DNA of 64,000 bases from Halorussus halophilus (GCF_008831545.1 NZ_CP044523.1:1984001-2048000), one strand, 5' to 3'; shown: positions 1 through 8,761, counted from the stretch's first letter. Translations and numbers: made by a program. Notes: generated by a model not told the origin, from the sequence alone.

Positions 1-2
1 CG

Positions 3-452
3 CTCGAACCGGACACCGCAGTCGTGCGCGCACAGCGTGCCGACGCCGACGGGAACGCCCAGTTGTGGGGCATCGTCGGCGAGACGGTTGACGCGGCACT
101 CGCCGCGGAGACGGTCGTCCTGAGCGTGGAGCAAGTCGTAGACGAATCGGTGATTCGGAGCGACCCGAACCGTACGATGATTCCGGGAACGGCCGTCGAT
201 TACGTGGTCGAAATTCCGTACGGTTCTCATCCGTCGTACGTGCAGGGCTACTACGACAGGGACAACCCCAGCTACGTCGAGTGGGACGAGGTGTCCGAGA
301 CGCACGAATCGACGCTCGATTGGCTCGACGAGTGGGTGTACGAAGTCACCGACCATCGGGAGTATCTCGAAAAACTCGACGCTGAGAGACTACTCGACCT
401 ACAGCCACAGCCAGACTACGCAGAACCAATCGACATGGGGGACTACTCGTGA
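3..452 (+). CDS. CoA-transferase subunit A, 3' part (gene starts before the window)
   Basis: This is the C-terminal part of a class I CoA-transferase alpha subunit, of the type that moves CoA between acyl-CoA and a free carboxylic acid. The reading frame is open from the window edge, and codons upstream of the GTG at 24 already read as protein, so the true start lies to the left. The stretch with NAQLWGIVGE and the following Val/Glu-rich strand fit the NagB/RpiA-like fold of glutaconate/3-oxoacid CoA-transferase A subunits. The stop overlaps the start of the next gene by 4 bp (GTGA), which implies translational coupling with the B subunit. The substrate cannot be told from sequence. Confidence 0.8.
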   Translation, partial: LEPDTAVVRAQRADADGNAQLWGIVGETVDAALAAETVVLSVEQVVDESVIRSDPNRTMIPGTAVDYVVEIPYGSHPSYVQGYYDRDNPSYVEWDEVSETHESTLDWLDEWVYEVTDHREYLEKLDAERLLDLQPQPDYAEPIDMGDYS

Positions 453-1219
453 ACACAAATTTCACCCGGACCGAACTCATGATAACGCGAGCGGCGAGCG
501 AACTTCGCAACGACGACACCGTGCTGGTCGGCGTGGGCGTCCCGAACTTGGCGTGTAACCTCGCAAAGCGGACCCACGCCCCCGACTTGGAGATGGTGTA
601 CGAGTCCGGCACTATCGACTCCGAGCCCGATTCGCTCCCACTCTCAATCGGTGACCCGGTACTCGCGTCGGGTGCCCGGAGCATCGTCCCGATGTACGAA
701 GGCTTCAGTTCGTACCTCCAAGCGGGACGCATCGACGTGGGGTTCCTGAGCGGTGCGCAGATAGACCGCCGGGGAAACATCAACTCGACCGTCATCGGCG
801 ACTACGACGACCCGACCGTCCGGCTTCCGGGAAGCGGCGGTGCCTGCGAGATAGCGAGCAACAGCCATCGGACGCTCGTCGTCGTGCCCCAGACCAAGCG
901 GCGGTTCCCCGCCGAGGTGGACTTCGTGACGAGTCCGGGCTACGTCGGCGGCCGAGAGGGTCGAGCCGAGAAGAATCTCCGTGGTGGGCCGGAAGCAGTC
1001 ATCACGGACAAGGCAGTCATGCGGTTCGACGAAGCAGGTGAGTTGTACGTCGAGTCGATTCATCCCGGATTGACGAAGGACGCCGTGCAGACCGCGACCG
1101 GTTGGGAGCTTCGATTTTCCGACGATCTCTCGGAGACGCCTGCGCCCGACCCGGAAGAGATTCGACTCATCCGAGAAGAACTCGACCCCGAGGGCGTCTA
1201 CGTCGAGCAGCAGGACTGA
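449..1219 (+). CDS. CoA-transferase subunit B
   Basis: Beta subunit (256 aa) of the same heteromeric CoA-transferase. Class I CoA-transferases form a glutamyl-CoA thioester on a glutamate of this subunit; the likely residue is Glu52 in the motif YESG. A Gly-rich strand (GSGGACEIA) follows at about residues 130-138, as expected for the fold. The GTG start overlaps the A-subunit stop by 4 bp. Length is normal for stand-alone B subunits. Glutaconate, 3-oxoadipate and acetoacetate transferases all have this architecture, so the substrate is left open. Confidence 0.85.
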   Translation: MNTNFTRTELMITRAASELRNDDTVLVGVGVPNLACNLAKRTHAPDLEMVYESGTIDSEPDSLPLSIGDPVLASGARSIVPMYEGFSSYLQAGRIDVGFLSGAQIDRRGNINSTVIGDYDDPTVRLPGSGGACEIASNSHRTLVVVPQTKRRFPAEVDFVTSPGYVGGREGRAEKNLRGGPEAVITDKAVMRFDEAGELYVESIHPGLTKDAVQTATGWELRFSDDLSETPAPDPEEIRLIREELDPEGVYVEQQD

Positions 1220-1225
1220 AGCTAG

Positions 1226-2254
1226 TCAGCGAGTGAGTCGCACGTCCAGACAGACGTTCAACTCGTGTGGTGCGTACGACCGGACGACGTGGCGCGTCTC
1301 GACTTCGACCTCGTACTCCGGTTCCGCGGCCGCCCGAATCACGGCCTCGCCGGGTCCGAACGGGTCGTCCTCGTGCTGGATGTCGTAGTAGTGCAGCACG
1401 CAGTCGTCGCCCGCGATGGTGACGGCAGCGTCTACGAACTCGTCGGCGCTGTGGGGTAGGTTCATGATGACGCGGTCGGCCCAGTCTTCGTACTCCGGTG
1501 CGACTTCCCCTACGTCCCCCTGAATCGCGGTGACTCGGTCCTCGACGCCGTTCCGCCGAGCGTTCTCCCGAAGGTACTCGACTGCGCGCTCGTTCAGGTC
1601 TACGCCGACGACGTCCGCACCGCGCTTGGCGCAGGGGACGACGAACGGCCCGACACCCGCGAACATGTCGAAGACGCGCTCCTCACTCTCGACCTGTTCG
1701 GCAACACGATGACGTTCGGTCGCCAGTCGGGGCGAGAAGTACACCTCGGCCACGTCCAGCAGGAACTCACAGCCGTACTCGCGGTGAACCGTCTCCGTCC
1801 CGGACGACGCGTCTTCCGACCCCCGGCTCGCTCCGCTCGCCTCAGTTTCATTCCCAGCCAGTACGTCCCAGTCCCGCACGCGCAGTTCGCCCTTGACCTT
1901 CGAAGCGCGATTGAGGACCGTTTCGACGGGCAGGTCCGACTCCATGATGGCGTCGGCGATTCGTTGGGCACGGTCGGGGTCGTCTTCGTCGAGGATGACG
2001 ATGTCGCCCAGGCGCTCGTACGTCGGTTCGAAGCCCAACAAGTCGGCGGGCATGTCTTGGGTGTTCCGCTTGGCGATGTCGTGTTCCACGACGGTCAAGT
2101 CGTCTGGAACCGCCCCGGCGTCGGTGACGGGAACGTAGAGCCACCCGTCTTCGACCGTTATCTGCAACTCGTCGGCGACGAGGTCCCGCTCGGCCAGTCG
2201 GCGACGGGTCTCCTCGCCCTGTTCGCGCTCGACGCGAACGCACGCCACTTCCAT
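1226..2254 (-). CDS. trm5: tRNA (guanine-37-N1)-methyltransferase Trm5
   Basis: SAM-dependent enzyme that makes m1G at position 37, next to the anticodon, which prevents +1 frameshifting. The C-terminal half holds a class I methyltransferase domain: FDMFAGVGPF is the SAM loop, VGVDLNERAVEY the second motif and MNLPHSA the catalytic NLPxxA-type motif of Trm5. The N-terminal half matches the archaeal D1/D2 domains. The open frame continues to 2395, but I start at the ATG at 2254 (MEVACVRVER), because the upstream stretch is not protein-like and GTTAACG about 27 bp upstream on the minus strand is a plausible TATA box for a leaderless start. A short Ser/Glu/Gly-rich insertion encoded at about 1815-1850 separates the domains. 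Confidence 0.88.
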   Translation of the reverse strand: MEVACVRVEREQGEETRRRLAERDLVADELQITVEDGWLYVPVTDAGAVPDDLTVVEHDIAKRNTQDMPADLLGFEPTYERLGDIVILDEDDPDRAQRIADAIMESDLPVETVLNRASKVKGELRVRDWDVLAGNETEASGASRGSEDASSGTETVHREYGCEFLLDVAEVYFSPRLATERHRVAEQVESEERVFDMFAGVGPFVVPCAKRGADVVGVDLNERAVEYLRENARRNGVEDRVTAIQGDVGEVAPEYEDWADRVIMNLPHSADEFVDAAVTIAGDDCVLHYYDIQHEDDPFGPGEAVIRAAAEPEYEVEVETRHVVRSYAPHELNVCLDVRLTR

Positions 2255-2642
2255 GCCGAGACCTTTCCCGGGGGCAGCGTTAACGGTGACGCTTCGCCGG
2301 TCCCAGAGAGCGATGGTGGTTCGCTGTACCGAAGTCCGTCCGCTGTCGTCCTCACTCCGAGACAGGTCGAACCAGCGGGAGTTACGTTCGTGCAATCGGT
2401 GGTTGACCTAACGGCGTGGTGTGCTACTTGTGTACGGCACTCCCGCGAAATCGCGTGCTGTTTCTACTGAACGGTTCTCAACGATAGATTGCCAAATACA
2501 GGGATGTATGTCCTCTTCGAGCGATTTCCCGAGAAAGCGTCGGAAGAAAGTCCAAAACGATCCTGAACGAGGGGGGCCGTATATTACGGATTTCGCCTTA
2601 CGAGCAATCGGTTCCGCGCCGGGCGGAGCCGAGGTGAAAACA
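2255..2642. other. intergenic region between trm5 and the Q-rich gene (divergent promoters)
   Basis: This 388-bp gap separates divergent genes and shows no convincing protein. It holds the putative trm5 promoter next to 2254. On the plus strand a TATA-like CGTATATTAC lies at about 2578-2587 and a purine-rich ribosome-binding site GAGGTGA at 2631-2637 precedes the ATG at 2643. The Q-rich gene is therefore probably transcribed with a leader of roughly 30 nt, unlike most genes here. Confidence 0.6.
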
Positions 2643-3317
2643 ATGTCACAGCTATACCAGCCACCGCAAGGACAGCAGCAGTCTCGATTCGGCCAGCAGA
2701 CCAGCCAGCAGGGCCAACAGCAGCCGAGCCAACAGGGTACACAGCAACCGAGTCAGCAAGGCCAACAGCAGTTCGGCCAGCAATACCCGATAGCGGGCCA
2801 GATGGCCCAGCGCGCGGGCCAACGATTCGATCAAGAGGTTCCGCAGGAAGTCCAGCAGACGCTCCAGCAACTCGAACGCGTCGAGTCCGTCGCAGAGTGG
2901 ACGAAGACGAAGGCGGCCGAGCGCGGGATGCCTCGCGTCGTGCGAGTCTGTGACGACCTGCAGGACATCGCACACCTCCAGCAGAAGCTCATCATCCGAG
3001 GGTCTCCGTTCGCCCAGCCGCTCGGGCAGGCGACGAAACAGACCATCCAGCAGGGACTGCAGGAACTCCAGCAGTACGCGAGCGAGCCGGAAGTGCAGGA
3101 AGTCATCGAGAACACTCGCCAGTCACTCCAGACCATCGACCAAGGCCTGCAGAAGGCCCAGCAGATCGGTCAGCAGACCCAGCAGGGCCAGCAGATCGGC
3201 CAGCAGCCGTCCCAGCAAGTCGGTCAGCACTCTGGCCAGCAGGTTGGCCAACAGCCCCAACAGTTCAGCCAGCAGCCCCAGCAGTTCGGCGGCCAAATGG
3301 GCCAACAACAGTACTGA
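2643..3317 (+). CDS. glutamine-rich low-complexity protein
   Basis: The 224-residue product has Q-rich tails on both sides of a helical core. Residues about 5-50 and 170-224 are built from short G-Q-Q / S-Q-Q / F-G-Q-Q repeats; the middle (about 60-165) is predicted helical and amphipathic, with SVAEWTKTKAAERGMPRV and a single Cys in VRVCDDLQD. No signal peptide or membrane segment is present, so it should be cytoplasmic. The ATG at 2643 is preceded by GAGGTGA; the open frame extends upstream but not as convincing protein. Gln-rich tails are unusual beside the Asp/Glu-rich haloarchaeal proteome. I do not recognise a family and assign no function. Confidence 0.75.
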   Translation: MSQLYQPPQGQQQSRFGQQTSQQGQQQPSQQGTQQPSQQGQQQFGQQYPIAGQMAQRAGQRFDQEVPQEVQQTLQQLERVESVAEWTKTKAAERGMPRVVRVCDDLQDIAHLQQKLIIRGSPFAQPLGQATKQTIQQGLQELQQYASEPEVQEVIENTRQSLQTIDQGLQKAQQIGQQTQQGQQIGQQPSQQVGQHSGQQVGQQPQQFSQQPQQFGGQMGQQQY

Positions 3318-3435
3318 GCTGCCGAGCGAGTCCTTTTTCGTGGACGATAATATTTGTCACAGTTCGTGAGCGGGAGCGACGGAGCCAGCGGCCGAACTCG
3401 AAACGCTATAACGCGTTCGACCACCTACTGGTGGT

Positions 3436-4209
3436 ATGCTCACCTTCGTTGGACTCGGTCTCTACGACGAGCGGTCGGTGACGGTCGAAGGCCAGCACGC
3501 CCTTCGAACGGCCGACCGCGTCTTCGCGGAGTTCTACACCAGCAAGCTACTCGGTGCGACCGTCGAAGACATCGAAGCCGCCCACGACACCGAAATCGAG
3601 GTTCGTGACCGCGCTGGCGTCGAACAGGACCCAGAAGACATTCTCCAAGCTGCCGAGGAGGGCGAAGCCGTGTTCGCCACCGCAGGCGACACGATGATTT
3701 CGACCACCCACGTGGACCTCCGCCTCCGCGCCGAGGAGCGCGGCATCGACACGCGCGTCGTCCACGCACCGACAGCAGAGTCGGCGGCGAGCGGCCTCAC
3801 CGGACTCCAGAACTATCGGTTCGGCAAGGCGACGACGCTCCCCTTCGACTACGCCCACGGCGCTGACGGCGTGCCCGCGAGCGTTACGAACGCCATCGAC
3901 GAGAACCGCGAGCGCGGCCTGCACACGCTCGTCTACCTCGACATCAAGGTCCGCAACGACGAGTACATGACCGCAAGCCACGCCGCCGACCTGCTCGCCG
4001 AGGAGTACGGTGACGTACTGGCGGTCGTCGTTGCACGCGCGGGCAGTCCAAACCCGCTGGTCGCCGCCGACGCGCTCTCGGAACTCGCCGAGCGAGCGTT
4101 CGGCGACCCGCTTCATCTACTGGTGATTCCGGGCGACCTCCACCACATAGAAGCAGACGCGCTCTCGACGCTGGCTGGCGCGCCCGACGAACTGCTCAAC
4201 GTGGAGTGA
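3436..4209 (+). CDS. dphB: diphthine synthase
   Basis: SAM-dependent methyltransferase (257 aa) that trimethylates the modified histidine of elongation factor 2 during diphthamide synthesis. It begins MLTFVGLGLYDE, the typical start of the Dph5/CbiF-like tetrapyrrole methylase fold, and contains the GDTMISTTH loop and HAPTAESAASGLTGLQNYRFG, both hallmarks of Dph5. A TATA-like GCTATAAC at 3405-3412 lies 28 bp before the ATG, so the mRNA is probably leaderless. A small inverted repeat, CCACC/GGTGG, sits at 3421-3434 just before the start codon. The neighbour artA is convergent; the same pairing occurs in Haloferax. Confidence 0.93.
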   Translation: MLTFVGLGLYDERSVTVEGQHALRTADRVFAEFYTSKLLGATVEDIEAAHDTEIEVRDRAGVEQDPEDILQAAEEGEAVFATAGDTMISTTHVDLRLRAEERGIDTRVVHAPTAESAASGLTGLQNYRFGKATTLPFDYAHGADGVPASVTNAIDENRERGLHTLVYLDIKVRNDEYMTASHAADLLAEEYGDVLAVVVARAGSPNPLVAADALSELAERAFGDPLHLLVIPGDLHHIEADALSTLAGAPDELLNVE

Positions 4210-4263
4210 AGTACCTCGGGGACAAGCACCGAGGCACTCGCCTTGCTTATCTGTAGAAGAGAT

Positions 4264-5208
4264 TCAACGACCGTCGCCGTCTGCGCGAACTGTTTTTTCG
4301 GCTCCGACTGCGTCGTGGAGGTCGTACTCATCGCCCGTGACGATGTACATCACGTCCTCGGCGACGGTGAGCAACTCGGGCAGTACGCGGGCGACTGCCC
4401 ACGCGATACCGACGAGTGCGACCACCGAGAGGCTCTGGGCGATGATTCGGTCGGAGATGAAGTACGACACCATGTTGGGGTTCTCGTAGCCGACCAGCGA
4501 ACTGATAGGCCCGACGCCGACCTGCAACCACTGGTAGCTGAACGCCATCGTGATGAACACGACCCGCGCGAGGTTGAGCGTCCAGATAACCGGGATGGCG
4601 ATAGCTAGTGCCTTCAGTTTGCGACGGAGCGGCGCGCGCACCGCACCGATGAGACCGCTGAATATCGCCATGCTTCCGAGACCGGTACACGCCAGCAGGA
4701 CGCTCGTCCGGAACGGCCCTTTCTCCGGGTGCATGTAGTAGTACTGCCCCATGAAACCGTTGTCACGCTCGATGAGTCGAATTTGGTCTTGGCCCAGCAG
4801 GTCCAGCACGAAGTGGCCTTGTGCGGCCACCGTCTCGATGAGCAACTCCTTGCCCGGCGCGTACATCGTGAACGGGAGGTAGACGACGCCCATGATTGCG
4901 ACTGCACGCGTCAGCAAGAACAGCGTCTCGCGGCCTTGCAGGAGGAGGTAGGCGGCGTACAGACTGGCCGGAAGTGCGGCGAGGCTGAGCAGGCCTTCGA
5001 TCGCGCTCCGCTGTTCGAACGCGAAGTGAGGGAACAACACCAGCCAGAAGACGCCGAAGACGCCCCATGCAATCGCCGCGACATAGCGCGCGAGGTCGCG
5101 GTCGTACCAGTCCAGGAGGACGCTGCCCGCGAAGAGGGCGATGGAGAGCCACGCGAGGGTGTCCGATTGGGCGGCCAGCCACGCGAGCGGGTCGGTCAGT
5201 AGACTCAC
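4264..5208 (-). CDS. artA: archaeosortase A
   Basis: Multi-pass membrane transpeptidase-like enzyme that cleaves PGF-CTERM proteins near their C-terminus so that they can be lipid-anchored. The proposed catalytic triad is present as Cys174 (in LLACTGLGS), Arg215 (NLARVVFI) and Arg254 (ISDRIIAQ). This matches the Cys-Arg-Arg triad known from Haloferax volcanii ArtA almost residue for residue. About eight hydrophobic segments occur between residues 15 and 280, followed by a hydrophilic tail. The next gene on the same strand encodes a protein with a PGF-CTERM tail, a likely substrate. The 55-bp gap to dphB on the other strand is convergent. Confidence 0.95.
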   Translation of the reverse strand: MSLLTDPLAWLAAQSDTLAWLSIALFAGSVLLDWYDRDLARYVAAIAWGVFGVFWLVLFPHFAFEQRSAIEGLLSLAALPASLYAAYLLLQGRETLFLLTRAVAIMGVVYLPFTMYAPGKELLIETVAAQGHFVLDLLGQDQIRLIERDNGFMGQYYYMHPEKGPFRTSVLLACTGLGSMAIFSGLIGAVRAPLRRKLKALAIAIPVIWTLNLARVVFITMAFSYQWLQVGVGPISSLVGYENPNMVSYFISDRIIAQSLSVVALVGIAWAVARVLPELLTVAEDVMYIVTGDEYDLHDAVGAEKTVRADGDGR

Positions 5209-5404
5209 AGTTAGCGGGTATCAAGCGCCCACCGTACAAAGAGTTGACGACTGCGGTCGTCTCCGTTATCCGTCGCTTACTACTGCGGAAATGCGGCGTT
5301 TCTCGGGTATGAACTACGCGAACGACGTGGCTGTCGCTCGCCGGGTAGCGTACTGAAAAATGGAAACCGCGAAAACCGGAGTACTCCGGTAGTTAGTTAG
5401 CTAT

Positions 5405-7483
5405 CTAGTTGCTGCGGCGGAAGGCCAGCAGCGCGGCTGCGACGAGTGCGACGAGTGCGACGCTGATGCCGAAGCCGGGGATGGTACCACTGCCACCGTC
5501 ACTGCTGGTGGTCGTGGTCGTTTCACCGGGGGCTTCGGTCGTGTCGCCAGGCGTCGTCGTCGTGTCGCCAGGCGTCGTCGTGGTCTCGTCCGGAGTCGTC
5601 GTGGTCTCGTCCGGAGTCGTCGTGGTCTCGTCCGGAGTCGTCGTGTTGTCCGAGCCGTCGTCCGGCTGGAAGTCCTCGTCGACGACTGCGCTGACACCGG
5701 AGTCGGAGTAGCCGCGAGCTTCGACGGTGAACTCCGTGCCGTTGTCAACGTCGCTGAAGTCGTAGGCTGCCTCGAAGTTGCCCTCGGGGCCGACTTCGAC
5801 GGATGCCGTCTTCAGGAACGTACCGCCTGCACGCGACTCGACGGTGAGCGTCGTGCCGGGTGCGAGGTTGGTCGAACCGCTGACGTTGTACTCGCCCTGC
5901 GGGACGGTGAGGTCCTCGCCATCGTTGATGGTGACCTCAGGATTCTCGACCGTGAAGGTGGTCGAGACGGACTCGTTGCTCTTGCCCGCGAGCTTGTAGG
6001 CGGAGTCCGAGCCGGAGGTTGCACCGTTACTACCAACGACGGTGAACGTTGCGTTCCACTCGCCGGTGGCCAGACCAGCACTGTCAGCGTTGGTCGGCGT
6101 AACTTCGTCCGTGTTGATCAGGACGTAGAGCGTGTTGTTCTCTGCGTCCGTGACCGTCTGGACGTTCGAACTGCTGCTGTCGAAGTACTGCGGCTGGGCG
6201 TTCACACCGGGGTTCTCTTGTCGAACCTGGAACATGAGGCCCTGGTCGTTCTCGTCGACATTCGCGTTGTCGCCGAGAGCACCGTAGATACCGGATGCTT
6301 CGACCTGAACGACAGCCCAGTCGCCGCTTGCGACGGTGTCGCTCTGGCTGACGATGTCAGTAACGTCGCTCGGGGCAGCGTCGGGCGCCACCGAAGCGCT
6401 TTCCGGAGCAACCCAGCTCTGGGCTGCGTCGGTGGAGCGCTGTGCGAGCGAGAGCGTGGAGACGTCAAGCTCGGTCGCCGAGCTCGGCTCGCTCGGGGTA
6501 GTGACGTTCAGCGCGTAGTTGCCGTCTGCGAGAGCGCCGACATTGTCACCGATCGAACCGTCCCAGCTGACGATGCTTGCGCTGTCTTCGCTGTCAACGG
6601 GACTGACCGAGCCACCGTCCTGGTAGCTGTTGAAGTTGAAGGCAACTTGGCCGTCGTTGTTACCGTCCGTGACTTCGATGCGCTGGAGGTAGTTGACGTC
6701 CGAGGAACCGACGTAGACGTACGCCGAGTCCGTCGCGGTGAGGTTGACAGTCACTTCGACGTTGTCACCGCGCTGGTTGCGGAAGACGCCCTCGGTGAAC
6801 GTTGCGTCAACGTCGTCAGGCTGGTTCACCGTAACGTCGATGGACTCCGATGCGGTGGTGTCCGCGACATCGATGTTGACGGTGTCGTTGCCCGTCTCTG
6901 CGTTGGACTTAATCGGGATGTTGAGTTCGTCACCCTCCTCGACAGAGACGACATAGCCGGGCGCGCCGTCGTTCAGGTCGTCTGCAAACTCGGAGGCCTT
7001 CGACGCGTTGTCGATGTCGTTCATGACCGCGCTCGACGTAACGTTGATGTCGAACTCGTTAGCGCGGTTCGTGTCGTCGATGCTAATCGACAGGTTACCG
7101 GCCTGAACAACACTCGCGCTGTCCGGGCTAACGGAGAGACTCTGCTCGACGACCTGGAACGTCTGGTACGTATCCTGGTCGACGGTGGCGTTGTACTTGC
7201 CGTTCAGGTTTGCGGTGTTGAACGTGACGTGACCAGACTCGTCAGCAGAGTACTGGTCCACGTAGTTACCGTCTTGGTCGTAGAGCGTTACTGTGGTGTC
7301 GCTGTTGCCGCCAGTATCCCAGGCAGCGGTCTGACCCTGGAAGAGGACTGACTCTGAGCTGATGTCCTCACCAGCGCCATCGTGGTTTGCAGCGGCCGTT
7401 CCTGCGAATGCGGCAGTGCCCGCGAAGACGGACATAACCAGCATCGCAGTCATGAACACACTGCGTAGTTTGTCATTTGTCAT
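5405..7483 (-). CDS. S-layer-type surface glycoprotein with PGF-CTERM anchor
   Basis: Exported cell-surface protein of 692 residues. Residues 1-32 form a signal peptide of the haloarchaeal S-layer type (hydrophobic core VFMTAMLVMSVFAG, cut after TAAA). The ectodomain is acidic and beta-rich, with many N-glycosylation sequons such as NATV, NVTS and NLTA. Near the C-terminus a Thr-rich spacer of TTTTPDE-like repeats, probably O-glycosylated, precedes the PGF-CTERM tail: PGFG, a hydrophobic helix and terminal Arg residues (about 665-692). The order resembles the Haloferax S-layer glycoprotein, and it probably forms or decorates the S-layer. It lies directly upstream of artA. Whether it is the main S-layer protein cannot be shown from sequence. 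Confidence 0.9.
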   Translation of the reverse strand: MTNDKLRSVFMTAMLVMSVFAGTAAFAGTAAANHDGAGEDISSESVLFQGQTAAWDTGGNSDTTVTLYDQDGNYVDQYSADESGHVTFNTANLNGKYNATVDQDTYQTFQVVEQSLSVSPDSASVVQAGNLSISIDDTNRANEFDINVTSSAVMNDIDNASKASEFADDLNDGAPGYVVSVEEGDELNIPIKSNAETGNDTVNIDVADTTASESIDVTVNQPDDVDATFTEGVFRNQRGDNVEVTVNLTATDSAYVYVGSSDVNYLQRIEVTDGNNDGQVAFNFNSYQDGGSVSPVDSEDSASIVSWDGSIGDNVGALADGNYALNVTTPSEPSSATELDVSTLSLAQRSTDAAQSWVAPESASVAPDAAPSDVTDIVSQSDTVASGDWAVVQVEASGIYGALGDNANVDENDQGLMFQVRQENPGVNAQPQYFDSSSSNVQTVTDAENNTLYVLINTDEVTPTNADSAGLATGEWNATFTVVGSNGATSGSDSAYKLAGKSNESVSTTFTVENPEVTINDGEDLTVPQGEYNVSGSTNLAPGTTLTVESRAGGTFLKTASVEVGPEGNFEAAYDFSDVDNGTEFTVEARGYSDSGVSAVVDEDFQPDDGSDNTTTPDETTTTPDETTTTPDETTTTPGDTTTTPGDTTEAPGETTTTTSSDGGSGTIPGFGISVALVALVAAALLAFRRSN
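5530..5655 (-). repeat. tandem 21-bp repeats encoding the Thr-rich spacer
   Basis: Within the surface glycoprotein gene, a 21-bp unit is repeated perfectly at 5574-5594, 5595-5615 and 5616-5636, with a partial fourth unit after it and related degenerate units on the other side (5530-5573). Each unit encodes one TTTTPDE-type heptad. Such exact tandem units are prone to slippage, so spacer length probably varies between strains. Confidence 0.85.
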
Positions 7484-7999
7484 GGTTGGATTGGTTGGTT
7501 ATTCGGTCGGCGACAGAGCCTTTCGTGGGGTCCTTTTAACGTAACCCGGCGTTTCCGGGTGCGGACCACGTGTACTCAGAGCTGCCACCATGGGTAGGGG
7601 TACATCACATTGGTTAGTCCCCGATTATAAGTGCTTTGTGGTCCACTATGAGGCTCGGTAAACATTCTCACTCCCGAATACGGCCGGTAGAATCGGTTTC
7701 GCGGTTTTCGCCTGGTCGGGTAAGGTGCGAATAACCCTTATCAACAAATCGTTGCAAATCAAGCGATACGTCAAACGTATTGGTCAGCGAGATATATCGT
7801 CGTAATCGAAGATTTCCACGCTCGGCGACGCTACGCGCGAGTTTTCAGATAGTTGTTCGTTCGCCAGCGACACCAGAACTGTTCGTTGACACGAAAAATT
7901 GGATGACTGTCGTTTCGGCTCGATTCGGCGGTTCGCCGGAGCGCGCGTCTCGCGCGCGGGAGAGAGGCATTCACACGGTGCGAGTGAGACGGTACGAGT
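7484..7999. other. promoter and upstream region of the surface glycoprotein gene
   Basis: The 516-bp gap holds no credible gene. On the minus strand GTTAAAAGGA (7531-7540) is a good TATA-like box that would start transcription some 25-30 nt before the ATG, and the short leader ends in AACC repeats. A second TATA-like CTTATAATC lies at 7623-7632 on the minus strand. It is close to a 7-bp inverted repeat, GGACCAC (7563-7569) and GTGGTCC (7638-7644). Two promoters would suit a highly expressed surface protein. The stretch 7620-7860 is A+T-richer than its surroundings. Confidence 0.55.
7531..7540 (-). promoter_or_regulatory. TATA-like box of the surface glycoprotein gene
   Basis: GTTAAAAGGA on the minus strand, about 50 bp before the start codon at 7483. 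An archaeal TATA box sets transcription about 26 bp downstream, giving a leader of roughly 25-30 nt. Assigned from position and base composition only. Confidence 0.5.
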
Positions 8000-8761
8000 C
8001 TACTCGCTCGGTTCCAGCACTTCGATTTCGTGGCCGTCCATATCCTTCGTGAACGCGTAGCGGTTGTCGCAGGACTCGGGGTCGCGGTAGTCCTCAGCGT
8101 CGCGTTCCAGCAGCGTCTTCCACGCCTCGGACAAGTCGTCGGCGCGGATGCAGAGGTGGCCCCACGCGTCACCGAGGTCGTACGTGCGCCCGTCGTAGTT
8201 GTAGGTCAACTCCACTGCCATCGCTTCGTCGGCCGCGCCTTCGGGCTTCATGAAGTAGTTCGCGAAGGTGTCGGACTCCCAGCGGCCGGTGTGTTCGTAT
8301 TCCAGCTTGCGGGTGTACCAGCCGAGGGCCTCGTCTGCGTCCTCGACGCGAATCATCGTGTGGTCGAGGCTCCACGGCGCGCCGTAGTCCCGTTCGACGA
8401 TTTCGACCTCGTGTCCGTCGGGGTCTGTGACGAACGCGTAGCTGCCGCCACAGGAGTCGGGGTCGCGGTAGTCTTCGACGCCTTCGTCCATCAGTTGCTC
8501 GTAGGCGTCGTACACGTCGTCTACGCGCACGGCGATGTGGCCCCAGCCGTCGCCCATCTCGTAGCTCCGGTCGTCGTGATTGTAGGTGATTTCGAGGAGC
8601 GCGCCCTCCTCGTGTACGTCCTCCGGGCCGAGATAGACGTTGGTGAAAGTGTCTGCCTCCCAGCGTCCCTTCTCCTCGTAGCCGAGGTGGCCCTGATACC
8701 AGTCGAGCGTCGCGTCGAGGTCTTCGACGCGAATCATCACGTGGTCGAGCGTAGCGTTCAT
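8000..8761 (-). CDS. VOC superfamily protein with two glyoxalase-like domains
   Basis: This 253-aa protein is a tandem duplication of a glyoxalase/bleomycin-resistance fold. Domain 1 (about 4-125) starts LDHVMIRVEDLD and ends DPDGHEVEIVE; domain 2 (about 131-251) starts LDHTMIRVEDAD and ends DMDGHEIEVLE. Each has the His near its first strand, a central Glu in an EITY/ELTY strand, a WGH(I/L) histidine and a terminal Glu, the positions used for metal in lactoylglutathione-lyase-like enzymes. Halophiles mostly lack glutathione, so the substrate is unlikely to be the classical hemithioacetal. The start at 8761 gives a full first strand. No operon partner is evident. Confidence 0.85.
   Translation of the reverse strand: MNATLDHVMIRVEDLDATLDWYQGHLGYEEKGRWEADTFTNVYLGPEDVHEEGALLEITYNHDDRSYEMGDGWGHIAVRVDDVYDAYEQLMDEGVEDYRDPDSCGGSYAFVTDPDGHEVEIVERDYGAPWSLDHTMIRVEDADEALGWYTRKLEYEHTGRWESDTFANYFMKPEGAADEAMAVELTYNYDGRTYDLGDAWGHLCIRADDLSEAWKTLLERDAEDYRDPESCDNRYAFTKDMDGHEIEVLEPSE

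Noticed and set aside
2396-2642. N-terminal extension of the Q-rich protein back to 2421
   Set aside because: A ribosome-binding site and change to repeat sequence occur at the ATG at 2643; the upstream codons contain the likely promoter.
6218-7351. A 377-codon plus-strand frame opposite the surface glycoprotein
   Set aside because: Same kind of shadow; the minus strand has signal peptide, sequons and PGF-CTERM.
7780-8052. Arg-rich plus-strand frame upstream of the VOC gene
   Set aside because: It runs into the 3' end of the VOC gene in antisense and lacks a domain or promoter.
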